A stretch of 64,000 nt of DNA, from positions 868,001 to 932,000 of the forward strand of contig NZ_CP014230.1 in the NCBI RefSeq assembly GCF_001553625.1, written 5' to 3'. Positions within the stretch are counted from its first letter, which is position 1. Every line of letters begins with the position of its first letter. Below, in pieces: positions 8,781 to 17,884 of this stretch. Below the pieces are notes generated by a model, which was given only the letters and a program-made list of their open reading frames with translations, did no database searches and was not told the origin of the DNA. The stretch is from Desulfomicrobium orale DSM 12838 (GTDB lineage Bacteria; Desulfobacterota; Desulfovibrionia; Desulfovibrionales; Desulfomicrobiaceae). A program made the position numbers and the translations under genes.

Positions 8781-9596
8781 ATGAGCGAAACGGGCAACAT
8801 CAACGATCAGGTGGCCCAGCTGCTGCTTGGGGCCAGAAATCCGCTGCAGACCGCTCCGGCCGAATTCGACATTCTGGAAATGCCCCTCGAAGGTGTGGCC
8901 GCATTCTGGCTGTCCATAAAAAAAACCCTGGATACCAAGAGAAAAGGCAATTCCTTCCTGCAGGAGGAAGCCCGCCATACCCGCGAACCGCAGATCCGCT
9001 TCCTGCTCGAACTGGCCTCTTCCTCCTTTTCTCCGGAACGCTGCGAAACCCTGGCCGCCATCCGCAAAAACAACATCCTGGCCGAACTGCACCGGAAATA
9101 CGTGCTCATGGCCATCGCCCTGCTCGGCATCGTATCCAAGGAAAACCCACAGAAAGTCATGATCCGCTTTCTGTCCAAATTCCACATCGCGCCCATTTTC
9201 GAGAAACAGGTTTTCGAGGTGGCCCAGGTCATGCTCAGAAACCTGGAAAACGCCGAGCTGAACAAGGCCAAATTCCTGAATATCGATCACAAGCTGAGCA
9301 TCGAGGCCCTGATCATCAACCTCATTTTTTACTGCATGCTGGCCCGCCGCAACGGCCCGAAATTCCTGCTCGATTTCCGGGAATACATCGCATCCCGCTA
9401 CTTCAAGGACGGCCTGGCCCTCATCTGCGACGGGTTTGACTACGATTTCGTCAAATTCCGCCTGAATCTGGTCAAAAAGGAATTCCTCGCCGCCACGGAA
9501 ACCAAGCTGGACCTTTCCATGTACATGATGGCGGGAATCAAGGCCGGAACACCCTTCGACGACCTTTATCTCATCGCCAAAGCCTATCTCCCATGA
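8781..9596 (+). CDS. Conserved-looking protein of unknown function, paired with cheX
   Basis: 271 residues, soluble, mostly alpha-helical by composition, with no signal peptide and no motif I recognise. The helix-rich middle (about 60-190) contains charged and leucine-rich stretches such as LHRKYVLMAIALLGIV and FEKQVFEVAQVMLRNLENAE. It starts 8 bp after cheX with only a weak ribosome site, which suggests translational coupling and a shared task, perhaps in chemotaxis or motility signalling; that is inference from position only. The stop codon overlaps the terminator of the convergent ech operon. Confidence 0.7.
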   Translation: MSETGNINDQVAQLLLGARNPLQTAPAEFDILEMPLEGVAAFWLSIKKTLDTKRKGNSFLQEEARHTREPQIRFLLELASSSFSPERCETLAAIRKNNILAELHRKYVLMAIALLGIVSKENPQKVMIRFLSKFHIAPIFEKQVFEVAQVMLRNLENAELNKAKFLNIDHKLSIEALIINLIFYCMLARRNGPKFLLDFREYIASRYFKDGLALICDGFDYDFVKFRLNLVKKEFLAATETKLDLSMYMMAGIKAGTPFDDLYLIAKAYLP

Positions 9597-9618
9597 AAAA
9601 GGCCGCCCTAAGGCGGCC
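9596..9618 (-). terminator. Intrinsic terminator of the ech operon
   Basis: GGCCGCC (9601-9607) and GGCGGCC (9612-9618) pair around a CTAA loop; on the minus strand the stem is followed directly by five T (complement of 9596-9600). It sits 48 bp after echF and overlaps the stop codon of the convergent plus-strand gene. Confidence 0.88.
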
Positions 9619-9665
9619 CGTGCATGGTCCATTTCCGGCCGACGACACGCCGAGCCGGAAAAATG

Positions 9666-10031
9666 TCATTCCTTGCTCTTCTTTTTCTTCTCCGGCCCTT
9701 TCAGCTGGAGCTGCCGGTTCATTTCCTTCATCTGGACCGGTTTGCGGTAATGTCTGTCCATGTGCAGGCAGCCCACCGGGCAGTTGTCCACGCAAATGGC
9801 ACAGTAAACACAGGCATACGGGTCCACCGTCCATGTCTTGCCCGCCTTGTCCACGGTGATGCATTCCGAGGGGCATTTTCTCTGACACATGCCGCACATG
9901 ATGCATTCTTCGATCTCGATTTCCAGGTTTCCCCGGACGTTCTCGAAGATTTCCCGGACCTCTGCAGGGTAGAGCCGGGTATGGGGTCTGGCCAGAAAAT
10001 TCCTCACAATGGTCGCAGTCATATCAAGCAT
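9666..10031 (-). CDS. echF: Ech hydrogenase subunit EchF, two [4Fe-4S] ferredoxin
   Basis: 121 residues, NuoI-like. Two cysteine clusters, CIMCGMCQRKC and CVYCAICVDNC, each followed by proline, bind two [4Fe-4S] clusters that pass electrons between soluble ferredoxin and the small subunit EchC. The C-terminus is lysine-rich (EKKKKSKE). ATG 10031 follows TAAGGAGAAGG; a second ATG at 10022 is possible. It is the last gene of echABCDEF, 12 bp after echE, with a terminator downstream. Confidence 0.93.
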   Translation of the reverse strand: MLDMTATIVRNFLARPHTRLYPAEVREIFENVRGNLEIEIEECIMCGMCQRKCPSECITVDKAGKTWTVDPYACVYCAICVDNCPVGCLHMDRHYRKPVQMKEMNRQLQLKGPEKKKKSKE

Positions 10032-10043
10032 GGGGCCTTCTCC

Positions 10044-11117
10044 TTAGCGCTCGGTGCAGCTGATGCACGGATCGATGGACAGGACGATGACCGGCACGTC
10101 GGCCATCTCGCACCCGGGCAGCATGGCCAGAAGCGGCGGCACATTGGCGAATGTGGGGGTGCGGATGCGTACCCGGTCCAGAAATTTTCCGCCGCTGGCC
10201 TTCACATAGTACATGAGTTCCCCACGCGGCTGCTCCGTGCGGCGGACGATTTCACCTTCGGGCCTGCCCTTGGGCTTGGCCCAGATATCTCCCCGGGGAA
10301 TTTTTGAAACCAGCTGGCGGATGATGTCGATGGCCTGGTAGATTTCACGGAAACGCACCAGCGTGCGCGCGTAGCTGTCACCATCCGTTTCCACCACGGG
10401 TTCGAAATCCACATACTTGTAGCCGCCGTACCCGGTCATACGGATGTCCTGAGCCACGCCGGAGCCCCGCAGCTGCGGCCCGGCGGCCCCCAGCTCGTAA
10501 GCCTGGTCCCGGGTCAGCACACCCTTGCCCACGGTGCGCTTCTTGACCGTATAATCGTTGGTCAGCACCGGCTTGATTCTGTCCAGCTCCTGTTCCAGTT
10601 CATCGGCCACCTGCAATACCCAGCGCAGCTGGTCGTCGCTCATGTCCCGACGCGTGCCGCCCACGCGGTTCACGGACATGATCACCCGGTTGCCGGCGGT
10701 GGCCTCCATCACGTCCAGCACCCGCTCGCGAATGCGCCAGCAATGCATGAACAGGCTCTCCATGCCGAAAGCGTCGGCCAGCAGCCCAAGCCAGAGTAGA
10801 TGGGAATGCATGCGGTGCAGCTCCGACCAGATGATCCGCAGAAAATCAGCCCGGGGCGGCACTTCCACGCCCAGCAGATCTTCAATGCACATGCAGTAGT
10901 TGTGCGCGTGAATACAGCTGCAGATGCCGCAGACGCGCTCCACCACCTGGACCATCTGGTCCACGTCCTTGAGGGTCACCAGCGTCTCCAGGCCGCGATG
11001 CACATAGCCAAGGGTCGGCAGCGCTTCCGTGACGATCTCGTCCTGCAGCACCAGCCGCAGATGCAATGGTTCGGGCAGGACCGGATGCTGAGGTCCGAAG
11101 GGGACGATGGTCGCCAT
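10044..11117 (-). CDS. echE: Ech hydrogenase large subunit EchE ([NiFe] site)
   Basis: 357 residues, NuoD-like. Both [NiFe] ligand pairs are intact: C63 and C66 in RVCGICSC, and C351 and C354 in DPCISC. That separates a working hydrogenase from a complex I NuoD, which lacks these cysteines. The protein ends three residues after the last cysteine, so there is no C-terminal extension for a maturation protease to remove. It catalyses reversible H2 formation with electrons from ferredoxin. Two bases separate it from echD. Confidence 0.95.
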   Translation of the reverse strand: MATIVPFGPQHPVLPEPLHLRLVLQDEIVTEALPTLGYVHRGLETLVTLKDVDQMVQVVERVCGICSCIHAHNYCMCIEDLLGVEVPPRADFLRIIWSELHRMHSHLLWLGLLADAFGMESLFMHCWRIRERVLDVMEATAGNRVIMSVNRVGGTRRDMSDDQLRWVLQVADELEQELDRIKPVLTNDYTVKKRTVGKGVLTRDQAYELGAAGPQLRGSGVAQDIRMTGYGGYKYVDFEPVVETDGDSYARTLVRFREIYQAIDIIRQLVSKIPRGDIWAKPKGRPEGEIVRRTEQPRGELMYYVKASGGKFLDRVRIRTPTFANVPPLLAMLPGCEMADVPVIVLSIDPCISCTER

Positions 11118-11119
11118 GA

Positions 11120-11500
11120 TTACGCTTCCTCCCTGGCGGATTCCTTTTTCTCCATGCTGACCTTGCAGAACGGATATTTCTCCACTTCTTCCTCAAGGTA
11201 GAGACGGCCGCCGAAATCGAGTACCAGTCCGTCGAACGTGACGCCGAAATGGTCCTGGGTTTCGTTTTCAATCAGAAGGGCCGCGAAATAAACTCCGGAA
11301 ATGCTGGGCACGCTCTCACCCTTGGCAACGGTCAGGCGCACATGAAGCAGCTGCAGTTCCTTGTCGAAGTGGTAGATGAGGTCCAAAGCCCCTCCAAGAT
11401 CGACACAAGACAGCGTGACAAAACGGTAGCCCCGCCGCTTCATGGCCCGCGCCTCATCCAGCAATTCCGCAGTCGTCAGATTCTTCGCTTCAAGAGCCAT
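11120..11500 (-). CDS. echD: Ech hydrogenase subunit EchD (NuoC-like)
   Basis: 126 residues, similar to the 30-kDa (NuoC) subunit of complex I but short, as in other Ech complexes. Recognisable parts are RRGYRFVTLSCVDLGGALDLIYHFD and the GVTFDGLVLDFGGRLYL region. It has no cofactor-binding residues and a structural role is expected in the hydrophilic arm. It is three bases downstream of echC and two upstream of echE, within the operon. Confidence 0.87.
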   Translation of the reverse strand: MALEAKNLTTAELLDEARAMKRRGYRFVTLSCVDLGGALDLIYHFDKELQLLHVRLTVAKGESVPSISGVYFAALLIENETQDHFGVTFDGLVLDFGGRLYLEEEVEKYPFCKVSMEKKESAREEA

Positions 11501-11503
11501 TTC

Positions 11504-12028
11504 CTACTCCGTTACCTGGCGCGCTTTTCTGTTGGCGTAAAACTCCCGGGCTTGACGCAATCTCTCCATCAACGGAACATCGTTCCTGCCGGGACGGCAC
11601 TCCTTGAGCCGGTCCAGGGCCAGGACAATGCCGTCAATGATGGCTTCCGGCTTGGGCGGACACCCCGGAACATACACATCCACGGGAAGAACCTTGTCCA
11701 CGCCGCCCACCACGTTGAAAGAGTCGCGAAAAATACCTCCCGCCGTTCCGCACGCCCCGACAGCCACCACGGCCCGCGGCTCCGGCATCTGATCATAGAT
11801 ATTTTTCAGGGCCTTGGCGTTGCGGTAATTGACCGCGCCCGAAACCACCAGAATATCCGCGTGTTTGGGATTGCCGATATTCAGGATGCCGAACCGCTCC
11901 ACATCGTACACCGGGGTCAGACAGGCCAGAATTTCAATGTCGCAGCCGTTACAGCTCCCGCAGTCGAAATGGACGAGCCATGGAGATTTGACTCTGGCTT
12001 TATGCAGAAAGTTCTTGAAAAAGCCCAT
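11504..12028 (-). CDS. echC: Ech hydrogenase small subunit EchC (NuoB-like)
   Basis: 174 residues. The N-terminal FDCGSCNGCDIE segment (C23, C26, C29), VGACGTAGG and VPGCPPKPE are the ligands and surroundings of the proximal [4Fe-4S] cluster of [NiFe]-hydrogenase small subunits and NuoB. It relays electrons from EchF to the [NiFe] centre in EchE. ATG 12028 has GGAG eleven bases upstream; a GTG two codons earlier is an alternative. It follows echB by 20 bp. Confidence 0.93.
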   Translation of the reverse strand: MGFFKNFLHKARVKSPWLVHFDCGSCNGCDIEILACLTPVYDVERFGILNIGNPKHADILVVSGAVNYRNAKALKNIYDQMPEPRAVVAVGACGTAGGIFRDSFNVVGGVDKVLPVDVYVPGCPPKPEAIIDGIVLALDRLKECRPGRNDVPLMERLRQAREFYANRKARQVTE

Positions 12029-12048
12029 ACACACACTCCACTCGCCCG

Positions 12049-12909
12049 CTAGAGGGGTTTGGCGAACAGCAGCGCCATGTTAAAAAACGACAGACTGATG
12101 CCTACCGCCCACACATAGGTCAGCATCCACTTCCAGGTCATTCTGGGCGTGATGTTGTCCACAACGATTTCAGCCATGTACGTCGCCACCATGAGTACGA
12201 TAATTCCGGTCCAGCTGGTGCTCCAGAACAGGCTGCAGATGGCCAGGACGAGCACGATGTCGTACCAGTGCGCTATTTCCAGTATGGCCAGGTACGGGCC
12301 GGAGTATTCGGTCAGCACGCCGCGGACGACCTCCTGATGGGCGTGATGACTGGTCGAGATATCGAAGGGCGACTTGCGCAGCTTGATGGTCAAAGCGAAT
12401 GTCAACACCAGATAAAGAAGCGGCAGCATCAGGAAAATGGGCCGGCCGTAGGCCAGGATGTCCGCGATCTTGAAGCTGCCCGTGACGAAGTAGATGCCCA
12501 CAAACACGATGACCAGCAGGGGCTCATAGGTCAGCATCTGGATCAGTTCGCGCTGGGCCCCCAACTGGGAATACGGGGAAGGGACGGCCAGGGCTCCCAC
12601 GGCCATGAACACGGCGCCGATGGTCATGACAAAAAAGATCATGAGCAGGTCACCCTGCATGGCGAAAAGCGCGATGCACAGGACCGAAGCCAGAAGGTAC
12701 ACATGCACGCAGAAAATCTGCCAGTAGTTCACAACGGCCGGTTCCTTGCCCATGAGCTTGATCACATCGTAGAAGGGCTGAAGGATGGGCGGCCCATACC
12801 GGCCCTGGAACCACGCCGTCAGACGACGATCAATGCCGGCCAGCAGGCCGCCGGCAATGGGGCTGAGAAGAACCGCGGCAATGACGTAGCATATGGTTTT
12901 CGTTTCCAT
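12049..12909 (-). CDS. echB: Ech hydrogenase membrane subunit EchB (NuoH-like)
   Basis: 286 residues with about eight membrane helices. The cytoplasmic loops keep the NuoH pattern: GIDRRLTAWFQGRYGPP near the N-terminus and the acidic loop KSPFDISTSHHAHQEVVRG, which contacts the hydrophilic arm in complex I relatives. It links electron transfer to ion movement. It starts two bases after the echA stop; METKTICY is the start because the longer frame runs inside echA. Confidence 0.93.
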   Translation of the reverse strand: METKTICYVIAAVLLSPIAGGLLAGIDRRLTAWFQGRYGPPILQPFYDVIKLMGKEPAVVNYWQIFCVHVYLLASVLCIALFAMQGDLLMIFFVMTIGAVFMAVGALAVPSPYSQLGAQRELIQMLTYEPLLVIVFVGIYFVTGSFKIADILAYGRPIFLMLPLLYLVLTFALTIKLRKSPFDISTSHHAHQEVVRGVLTEYSGPYLAILEIAHWYDIVLVLAICSLFWSTSWTGIIVLMVATYMAEIVVDNITPRMTWKWMLTYVWAVGISLSFFNMALLFAKPL

Positions 12910-12911
12910 CT

Positions 12912-14846
12912 TCAGAACACTCCCGCCAGTAGAACGGTCAGTATGCCGAGGGCCACGAGATTGACCCAGCCGGAAATTTTCTCCTCGCCGATGAGGTTCT
13001 CCATGTAGTAATTTTCGGTCTTGAAGTCCGACCACACGCCCAAGGGGCCCTTGAAGCCCAGCCGGGCGGGCTGATCCGCATCCTGGAGTCCGCAGACATA
13101 GGGTGTGGAATAGGCCCCGCGCCGGAAAAGGCGTTTGGCCGACGAGGCCCGCACAGCATAAGTGACGCCCAAAGCGAGGATCACGAAGATTGGATACAGG
13201 GCGAACATACCGATATTGTTGGAGATGACTCCGCGTGCCGCAACATAGAGATCCGTAGCGTAAAAGCGCTCAAGAAGCGGCAGCACCATGGATGTATAGA
13301 GCCCCGGGGCCACAAAGCTGACCACCACGGCCATGACCGCCAGACTGACCAGGGGGATGCGCACCAGGCCGGACTGCTCCTCCTGAAGCATGCTCTTTTC
13401 CGAAATAACGGAGGTCATGAGCAGACCGAGCCAACGCCCCCAGAAAACCATGGTCAGCGCCGAGCCGATGGCCAGCATGAGCACCACCAGAGGCAGACGC
13501 GCCGAAGCCTCCACGGCCATCCACTTGGAAAGCAGGGCCCCGAAGGGAGGCAGGAACATGGTTACGATGCCCACAACGGCCAGCAGCGTCGTCACCGGCA
13601 TGACACCGATCAACCCGCGCATGTCCTCGATATTACGGCTGCCGATTTTCTGCTCGATGGTGCCCACGCATAAGAACATGAGTGCCTTGGAAATGGCGTG
13701 AAAGACGATGAGCAGAATGGCGGCGGCCATGGCCGCCGGCGTGTTGATGCCCGCACAGGCGATGATCATGCCCAGGTTGCTGATGGTGGAATAGGCCAGA
13801 ATCTTTTTGCCGTTGCTCTGGGAAAGGGCCAGCACAGCGGCCATCAGGAAGGTGAAGGCTCCGAACAATGCCACATAGTTGCTGAAAAGGGTGCCCGCAA
13901 AGGCCGGCGCCAAGCGGATGACCAAGTACACCCCGGCCTTGACCATGGTGCTCGAGTGCAACAGGGCCGATGTCGGCGTGGGCGCCACCATGGCTCCGCA
14001 CAGCCAGCTCTGAAAGGGTACCTGGGCGGCCTTGGTGAAACCGGCGAAGCACAGGAAACCGATGGGCAACAGCGCCAGCTTGGCCGTGGAACCGGCCGCG
14101 ATGATTTCCTGCAGGGACAGGGGGAGGCCCTGAGAGCGGAAAAAAAGCATGGCGAAAACAAAGGCCACACCGCCCAGCATGTTCATCCACAGGGCTCTGG
14201 TGGCATTCTTGACCGCGATGTCCGTACCGTCATGCTTTATGAGCATGAAGGAGCAAAATGTGGTGACTTCCCAGAAAAAATAGAGCCATAGCAGATTGTT
14301 GGAGAAAACAAGACCGTTCATGGCCCCCAGAAAGAGGACCACGAAAAAGAAAAACCTGCCTTGCCGCGAAGTTTCCAGCTTCAGGTGGTGCTCGTGCTCC
14401 TTCATGTAGGACAGGCCGTAAACGCAGATCAGGGAGCCGATGACGGAAATGATCAGACACATGATCATGGAGAACTGATCTCCGTACAGGGCCGCGCCCA
14501 TGTTTTCCGTGGGCTTCATAAAGAACTCAAGAAAGGCCAGAGGAACGAGCTGTAGCAGGGTCAGTCCCGCCACCAGTTTATTCCTGAGCTGGTAACTGAT
14601 GCCCAGAATCACGAACAGCAGGGCGAAATCGAGAAAAGCGAGCAGTGCATCCGGATCGATCCCGAGAAAACTCTCAGGAGTCAGGGAAAAGGCCTCGCCC
14701 CGCACCAGAAAAAGTGACGCCAAGGAGATTGTCACGCCGGTTCCCACAACCAGCATGGTTCTCAGAGTGGGAATATTGATCAGACATAATCCCGCCGTGA
14801 CAAACGGCAGAATGATGCTGATCGCCAGCATCTGCAGGATGAGCAT
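12912..14846 (-). CDS. echA: Ech hydrogenase antiporter-like membrane subunit EchA (NuoL-like)
   Basis: 644 residues, about 14-16 membrane helices, related to NuoL and Mrp antiporters. The discontinuous-helix region LLPIGFLCFAGFTKAAQVPFQ has the conserved lysine, followed by LHSSTMVKAGVYL and KKILAYSTISNLGMI, which form the ion channel half-sites. It pumps H+ or Na+ when ferredoxin is oxidised. It is the first gene of the operon, with a strong AAGGAGG site. The 250 bp upstream separate it from the prepilin peptidase; I saw no convincing promoter there. Confidence 0.94.
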   Translation of the reverse strand: MLILQMLAISIILPFVTAGLCLINIPTLRTMLVVGTGVTISLASLFLVRGEAFSLTPESFLGIDPDALLAFLDFALLFVILGISYQLRNKLVAGLTLLQLVPLAFLEFFMKPTENMGAALYGDQFSMIMCLIISVIGSLICVYGLSYMKEHEHHLKLETSRQGRFFFFVVLFLGAMNGLVFSNNLLWLYFFWEVTTFCSFMLIKHDGTDIAVKNATRALWMNMLGGVAFVFAMLFFRSQGLPLSLQEIIAAGSTAKLALLPIGFLCFAGFTKAAQVPFQSWLCGAMVAPTPTSALLHSSTMVKAGVYLVIRLAPAFAGTLFSNYVALFGAFTFLMAAVLALSQSNGKKILAYSTISNLGMIIACAGINTPAAMAAAILLIVFHAISKALMFLCVGTIEQKIGSRNIEDMRGLIGVMPVTTLLAVVGIVTMFLPPFGALLSKWMAVEASARLPLVVLMLAIGSALTMVFWGRWLGLLMTSVISEKSMLQEEQSGLVRIPLVSLAVMAVVVSFVAPGLYTSMVLPLLERFYATDLYVAARGVISNNIGMFALYPIFVILALGVTYAVRASSAKRLFRRGAYSTPYVCGLQDADQPARLGFKGPLGVWSDFKTENYYMENLIGEEKISGWVNLVALGILTVLLAGVF

Positions 14847-15097
14847 AGACAGGGAACCTCCTTGCGTTAACTCCAGTTATCGGCACACATTTATCAGAAA
14901 TCAACTGGAACGGCTGGCTGATATGCTTGTCTATACCGGGCAAGGGATGCACGATCTACAATACCAAACAGAAAGATTTGGCTAGCTTAAGAAAGGAGCG
15001 GCGTCAATACCAGGAAATGAAAGATAAAACAGTAGAATCAAACGTACATGAAAGTTAAAGAAATACTGTTTGTTCAATCAATGTATATAATGTGGTA

Positions 15098-15877
15098 TTA
15101 CGTCCAGAAAATCGAAAACAACATGCTTTCTCCAAAAAGAAGCGTCAGAATCGCTCCCAGACATAGAAATGGGCCAAAAGGAATCTTCATGTGCAGCCCC
15201 TTTCCGGACTGGAACAACGCGGGCAGAAAAGCAAGAAGCGCCGAGAGAGAGGAGAGAAGCACCATGACGGGCAATCCGGAAACGCCCACCAGAGCGCCCA
15301 GGCTGAGCATGAGCTTGACATCCCCCATGCCCAGGGCCTCCAGCTTCCTCAGACGCAGATATGCCTGCTGCAGCAGCAGAAAGCTGCCCGCGCCAGCAAG
15401 AGCTCCAAACACGGTTTCAAGCCAGTCCACCGGAAAAAAAAGCGGTGTGGACAGGGCCAGCAGGGCCGCCGGATAAGTCAGGATATCCGGCAGAGTAAAC
15501 GAGTGCAGATCGATGAAGCTGGCCACCAGAAAAATTCCCAGAAACACCATGTACACGACCCACTGCAGGGTCAGACCATATGTCAGCGCGAAAAACATGG
15601 CCAGAACGCCGGAGAGGAGTTCCAGTAAAGGATAACGCCACGAGATATGCTGCCTGCACGACCGGCACCGGCCCCGCAGCAGAACATAGGAGAGAAGGGG
15701 GATATTTTCCCACCAGGAGAGAACATGCCCGCAGGCCGGGCAATGAGACGCCGGCCAGAGCACAGACTGTCCGCTCAGGTAACGGTGCACGCAGACATTG
15801 TAGAAACTGCCCAGGCAAAGCCCCAGAATCAGGGCGGACACGGGAAAAAAATACGGCTCGGCGAGAATATCAATCAT
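15098..15877 (-). CDS. pilD: Prepilin leader peptidase/N-methyltransferase
   Basis: 259 residues, about seven to eight membrane helices. Two CxxC pairs (CPACGH and CRSCRQ) form the zinc-binding cytoplasmic loop of the methyltransferase half; the aspartyl protease residues are in FIDLHS and GMGDVKL. The enzyme cleaves and N-methylates type IV prepilins and type II secretion pseudopilins. No pilin gene lies beside it, though a PilS-like kinase is encoded at 28.7-30.3 kb. The start has only a weak ribosome site (AAAGGTCG). Confidence 0.92.
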   Translation of the reverse strand: MIDILAEPYFFPVSALILGLCLGSFYNVCVHRYLSGQSVLWPASHCPACGHVLSWWENIPLLSYVLLRGRCRSCRQHISWRYPLLELLSGVLAMFFALTYGLTLQWVVYMVFLGIFLVASFIDLHSFTLPDILTYPAALLALSTPLFFPVDWLETVFGALAGAGSFLLLQQAYLRLRKLEALGMGDVKLMLSLGALVGVSGLPVMVLLSSLSALLAFLPALFQSGKGLHMKIPFGPFLCLGAILTLLFGESMLFSIFWT

Positions 15878-15931
15878 GAGGGCGACCTTTGTTCACAGAT
15901 TATTCTTTCCTGTCCCGCCTGGACGGACAGG

Positions 15932-17155
15932 TCATCCGGACATGATCTCATGCGTCCAAGTGGAAGACGCCATCACGGCTTTGTCCACGAGGTCGAAGGG
16001 CAGTCCCAGATGGCTCGCTCCGGCCTCCAGTCCGGACCAGTCCCCGCGGTCCAGTTTCTCCAGCAATATGATCCACTCGGAATCCGCATTCCCAGCCTTG
16101 GCAAGGACGGACCTGAGCATGGGGTCCAGAGAAATCTCTTCCAGCACCTGCCCCATCTGCTGATCGAGAATGGCGTCGAGCAGGGAGAAGAAACCCAGCA
16201 GAAACATGCTGTCGGGCTCAAACGGCGCGGAGTACTCCTCGGCCAGAAGCTGCAGAAAGCGCCCGCGCTGCGCTGACAGCCGGACCAGTTCGTGGGCCCT
16301 GTCCGTGGTGCTGATGTCTGAAAGAACAATGACCTGCAGCCACTGGCGAAGATTCTGCAATCCCAGCATGGATACGGCCCGCCGGATGGATTCCACGGGA
16401 GTACGCAGGCCGAATTTGGCCGAATTGATGTAGCGCAGCAGCCGATAGGAGATGGAAAGATCCGTCTGGATGATCTGTTCGAGCCTGTCGATGTTGGTAT
16501 CGGGCGAAGCCAGTTCCTTCAGCAACTTGATCTTGGTCGTTTCTCCCGAGGCAAGCTTGCGCCCGGGGACGATTTCCGGTTTGCTGAAGAAGAATCCCTG
16601 AAAATATGTGAACCCGAGGCGCTGACAGACCTTGAACATGTCCTGGTTTTCCACCTTCTCCGCCAGCAGAACGACCCCGTATCTGGCCAGATTCCGTGCA
16701 ATACCGGCCACTTCAGCCGGGCGTTTGTGCAGGATATCCACTTTGACGAGATCAGCTATCTCAAGCAGGGGCTCAAATCCGGGCTGGCCGACGAAGTCGT
16801 CCAGAGCCAGAATATAACCTTGGCTTTTCAGCTCCTTACACGCGGCCAGAACGTCCTTTTCCGGCTGCACATTCTCCAGAATCTCCACCACACACCTGTC
16901 CGCCGGCAACACATAGGGAGCGAGATTCACCAGCAGGTTGCGCGGAAAATTGATCAGCGCCTTGGCCTCGGCGCGCAAGCCCGCGCTGGCGATGGCATAA
17001 CCATCCGCGATGACCTGGGCCGTCGCCTGATCCCCATCCGTCACCATGGCCGCCTGCGCTTTTTCACCATGCCGGAACAGCAGTTCATAACCCCAGATTT
17101 TCTTATCCGAGGTGAATATCGGCTGGCGGGCCACAAATATTTTTTCGTGGGTCAT
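15932..17155 (-). CDS. EAL-HDOD signalling protein, 5' end replaced by an IS1595 insertion
   Basis: About 407 residues as it now stands. The N-terminal EAL-like domain (about 5-200) keeps several landmark residues (GYELLFR, VKVDIL, AEKVEN, YFQGFFFSKP), but the motif after LDDF is changed (VGQPG instead of the usual loop), so c-di-GMP hydrolysis is doubtful. The rest is an HDOD domain (ELASPDTNIDRLEQIIQ through LRQWLQVIVLSD). The original start, MNQETAPLYEK, now lies at 17885-17917 beyond the inserted element. The element's terminal repeat supplies ATG-ACC-C, which joins the duplicated target in frame to give MTHEKIFVARQ. A start at 17176 with a GGAG site inside the element is also possible. 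The native promoter is cut off. Confidence 0.85.
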   Translation of the reverse strand: MTHEKIFVARQPIFTSDKKIWGYELLFRHGEKAQAAMVTDGDQATAQVIADGYAIASAGLRAEAKALINFPRNLLVNLAPYVLPADRCVVEILENVQPEKDVLAACKELKSQGYILALDDFVGQPGFEPLLEIADLVKVDILHKRPAEVAGIARNLARYGVVLLAEKVENQDMFKVCQRLGFTYFQGFFFSKPEIVPGRKLASGETTKIKLLKELASPDTNIDRLEQIIQTDLSISYRLLRYINSAKFGLRTPVESIRRAVSMLGLQNLRQWLQVIVLSDISTTDRAHELVRLSAQRGRFLQLLAEEYSAPFEPDSMFLLGFFSLLDAILDQQMGQVLEEISLDPMLRSVLAKAGNADSEWIILLEKLDRGDWSGLEAGASHLGLPFDLVDKAVMASSTWTHEIMSG

Positions 17156-17884
17156 GCCTAGTCCATGAGTCTCCATTCGACTATAAGGCTAGTCACGACA
17201 ATGAAAAACAAGTATGCGAAGCGTTCAAGAATTTCAGAGGCCAAAGTCCGACAAATAGTGAAGCTGTTTGCCGTGGATTTGAATGCCCTGCAGATAGCTG
17301 AAATAGCCGGGGTAAATCGTAATACCGCGAACCGTTATCTGGCTGCTTTCCGAGAGAGGATTGCCCGGTTCTGCGAGGCGGAGTCTCCTGTTCAAGGCGA
17401 AGTTGAGGTTGATGAAAGCTATTTTGGCGCACGCCGCGTTAAAGGAGTCAGAGGCCGAGGAGCCAAGGGCAAAACCATTGTGTTCGGCTTATTCAAGCGT
17501 GAAGGTCGCGTTTATACCGAAATTGTCCCGGACTGTTCAAAAATCACCCTCCAAGGGATCATCCGGGGCCGCGTGAAACTTGAAAGCATTATTCACTCTG
17601 ATGGCTGGCGCGGCTATGATGGTCTCGTAGACCTAGGCTACCAAAAACACTTCCGGGTTGAGCATGGCAACAATGAATTTGCCAATAAAAACTCACACAT
17701 TAACGGCATTGAGAGCTTCTGGGCTTTTGCCAAAACACGACTTGTTCGTTTTAGGGGTTTGCCCAAGCACACTTTTTACTTTCATTTGAAAGAATGTGAA
17801 TTTCGCTTTAACCATAGAAACGAAGATAGTTATAAACTTCTGCTCAAAATGCTCAGAGAAAATCCACTCAGCTAGGCATGACCC
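17149..17884 (+). mobile_element. Complete IS1595-family insertion sequence, 736 bp
   Basis: The ends carry a perfect 13 bp inverted repeat, GGGTCATGCCTAG at 17149-17161 and its complement at 17872-17884, with weaker similarity (TGAGT) inside. A single transposase gene fills it. The perfect 8 bp target duplication and intact transposase indicate a recent insertion. It lies between argC and the rest of the EAL-HDOD gene, in opposite orientation to both. Confidence 0.95.
17165..17875 (+). CDS. IS1595-family (ISXO2-like) transposase
   Basis: 236 residues from ATG 17165; a second ATG at 17201 is an alternative start. A helix-turn-helix region (LNALQIAEIAGVNRNTANRYL, about 39-59) precedes a DDE-type catalytic core with EVDESYFG, IHSDGWRGY and NGIESFWAFAK. 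The length suits IS1595 members without the extra N-terminal zinc-ribbon. The frame has no interruptions, so the element may be active. The gene fills the element, ending just inside the right inverted repeat. Confidence 0.93.
   Translation: MSLHSTIRLVTTMKNKYAKRSRISEAKVRQIVKLFAVDLNALQIAEIAGVNRNTANRYLAAFRERIARFCEAESPVQGEVEVDESYFGARRVKGVRGRGAKGKTIVFGLFKREGRVYTEIVPDCSKITLQGIIRGRVKLESIIHSDGWRGYDGLVDLGYQKHFRVEHGNNEFANKNSHINGIESFWAFAKTRLVRFRGLPKHTFYFHLKECEFRFNHRNEDSYKLLLKMLRENPLS

Noticed and set aside
14847-15097. Promoter or small RNA in the gap upstream of echA
   Set aside because: Several weak TTGAxx boxes were seen on the minus strand but none had a matching -10 element; nothing could be supported.
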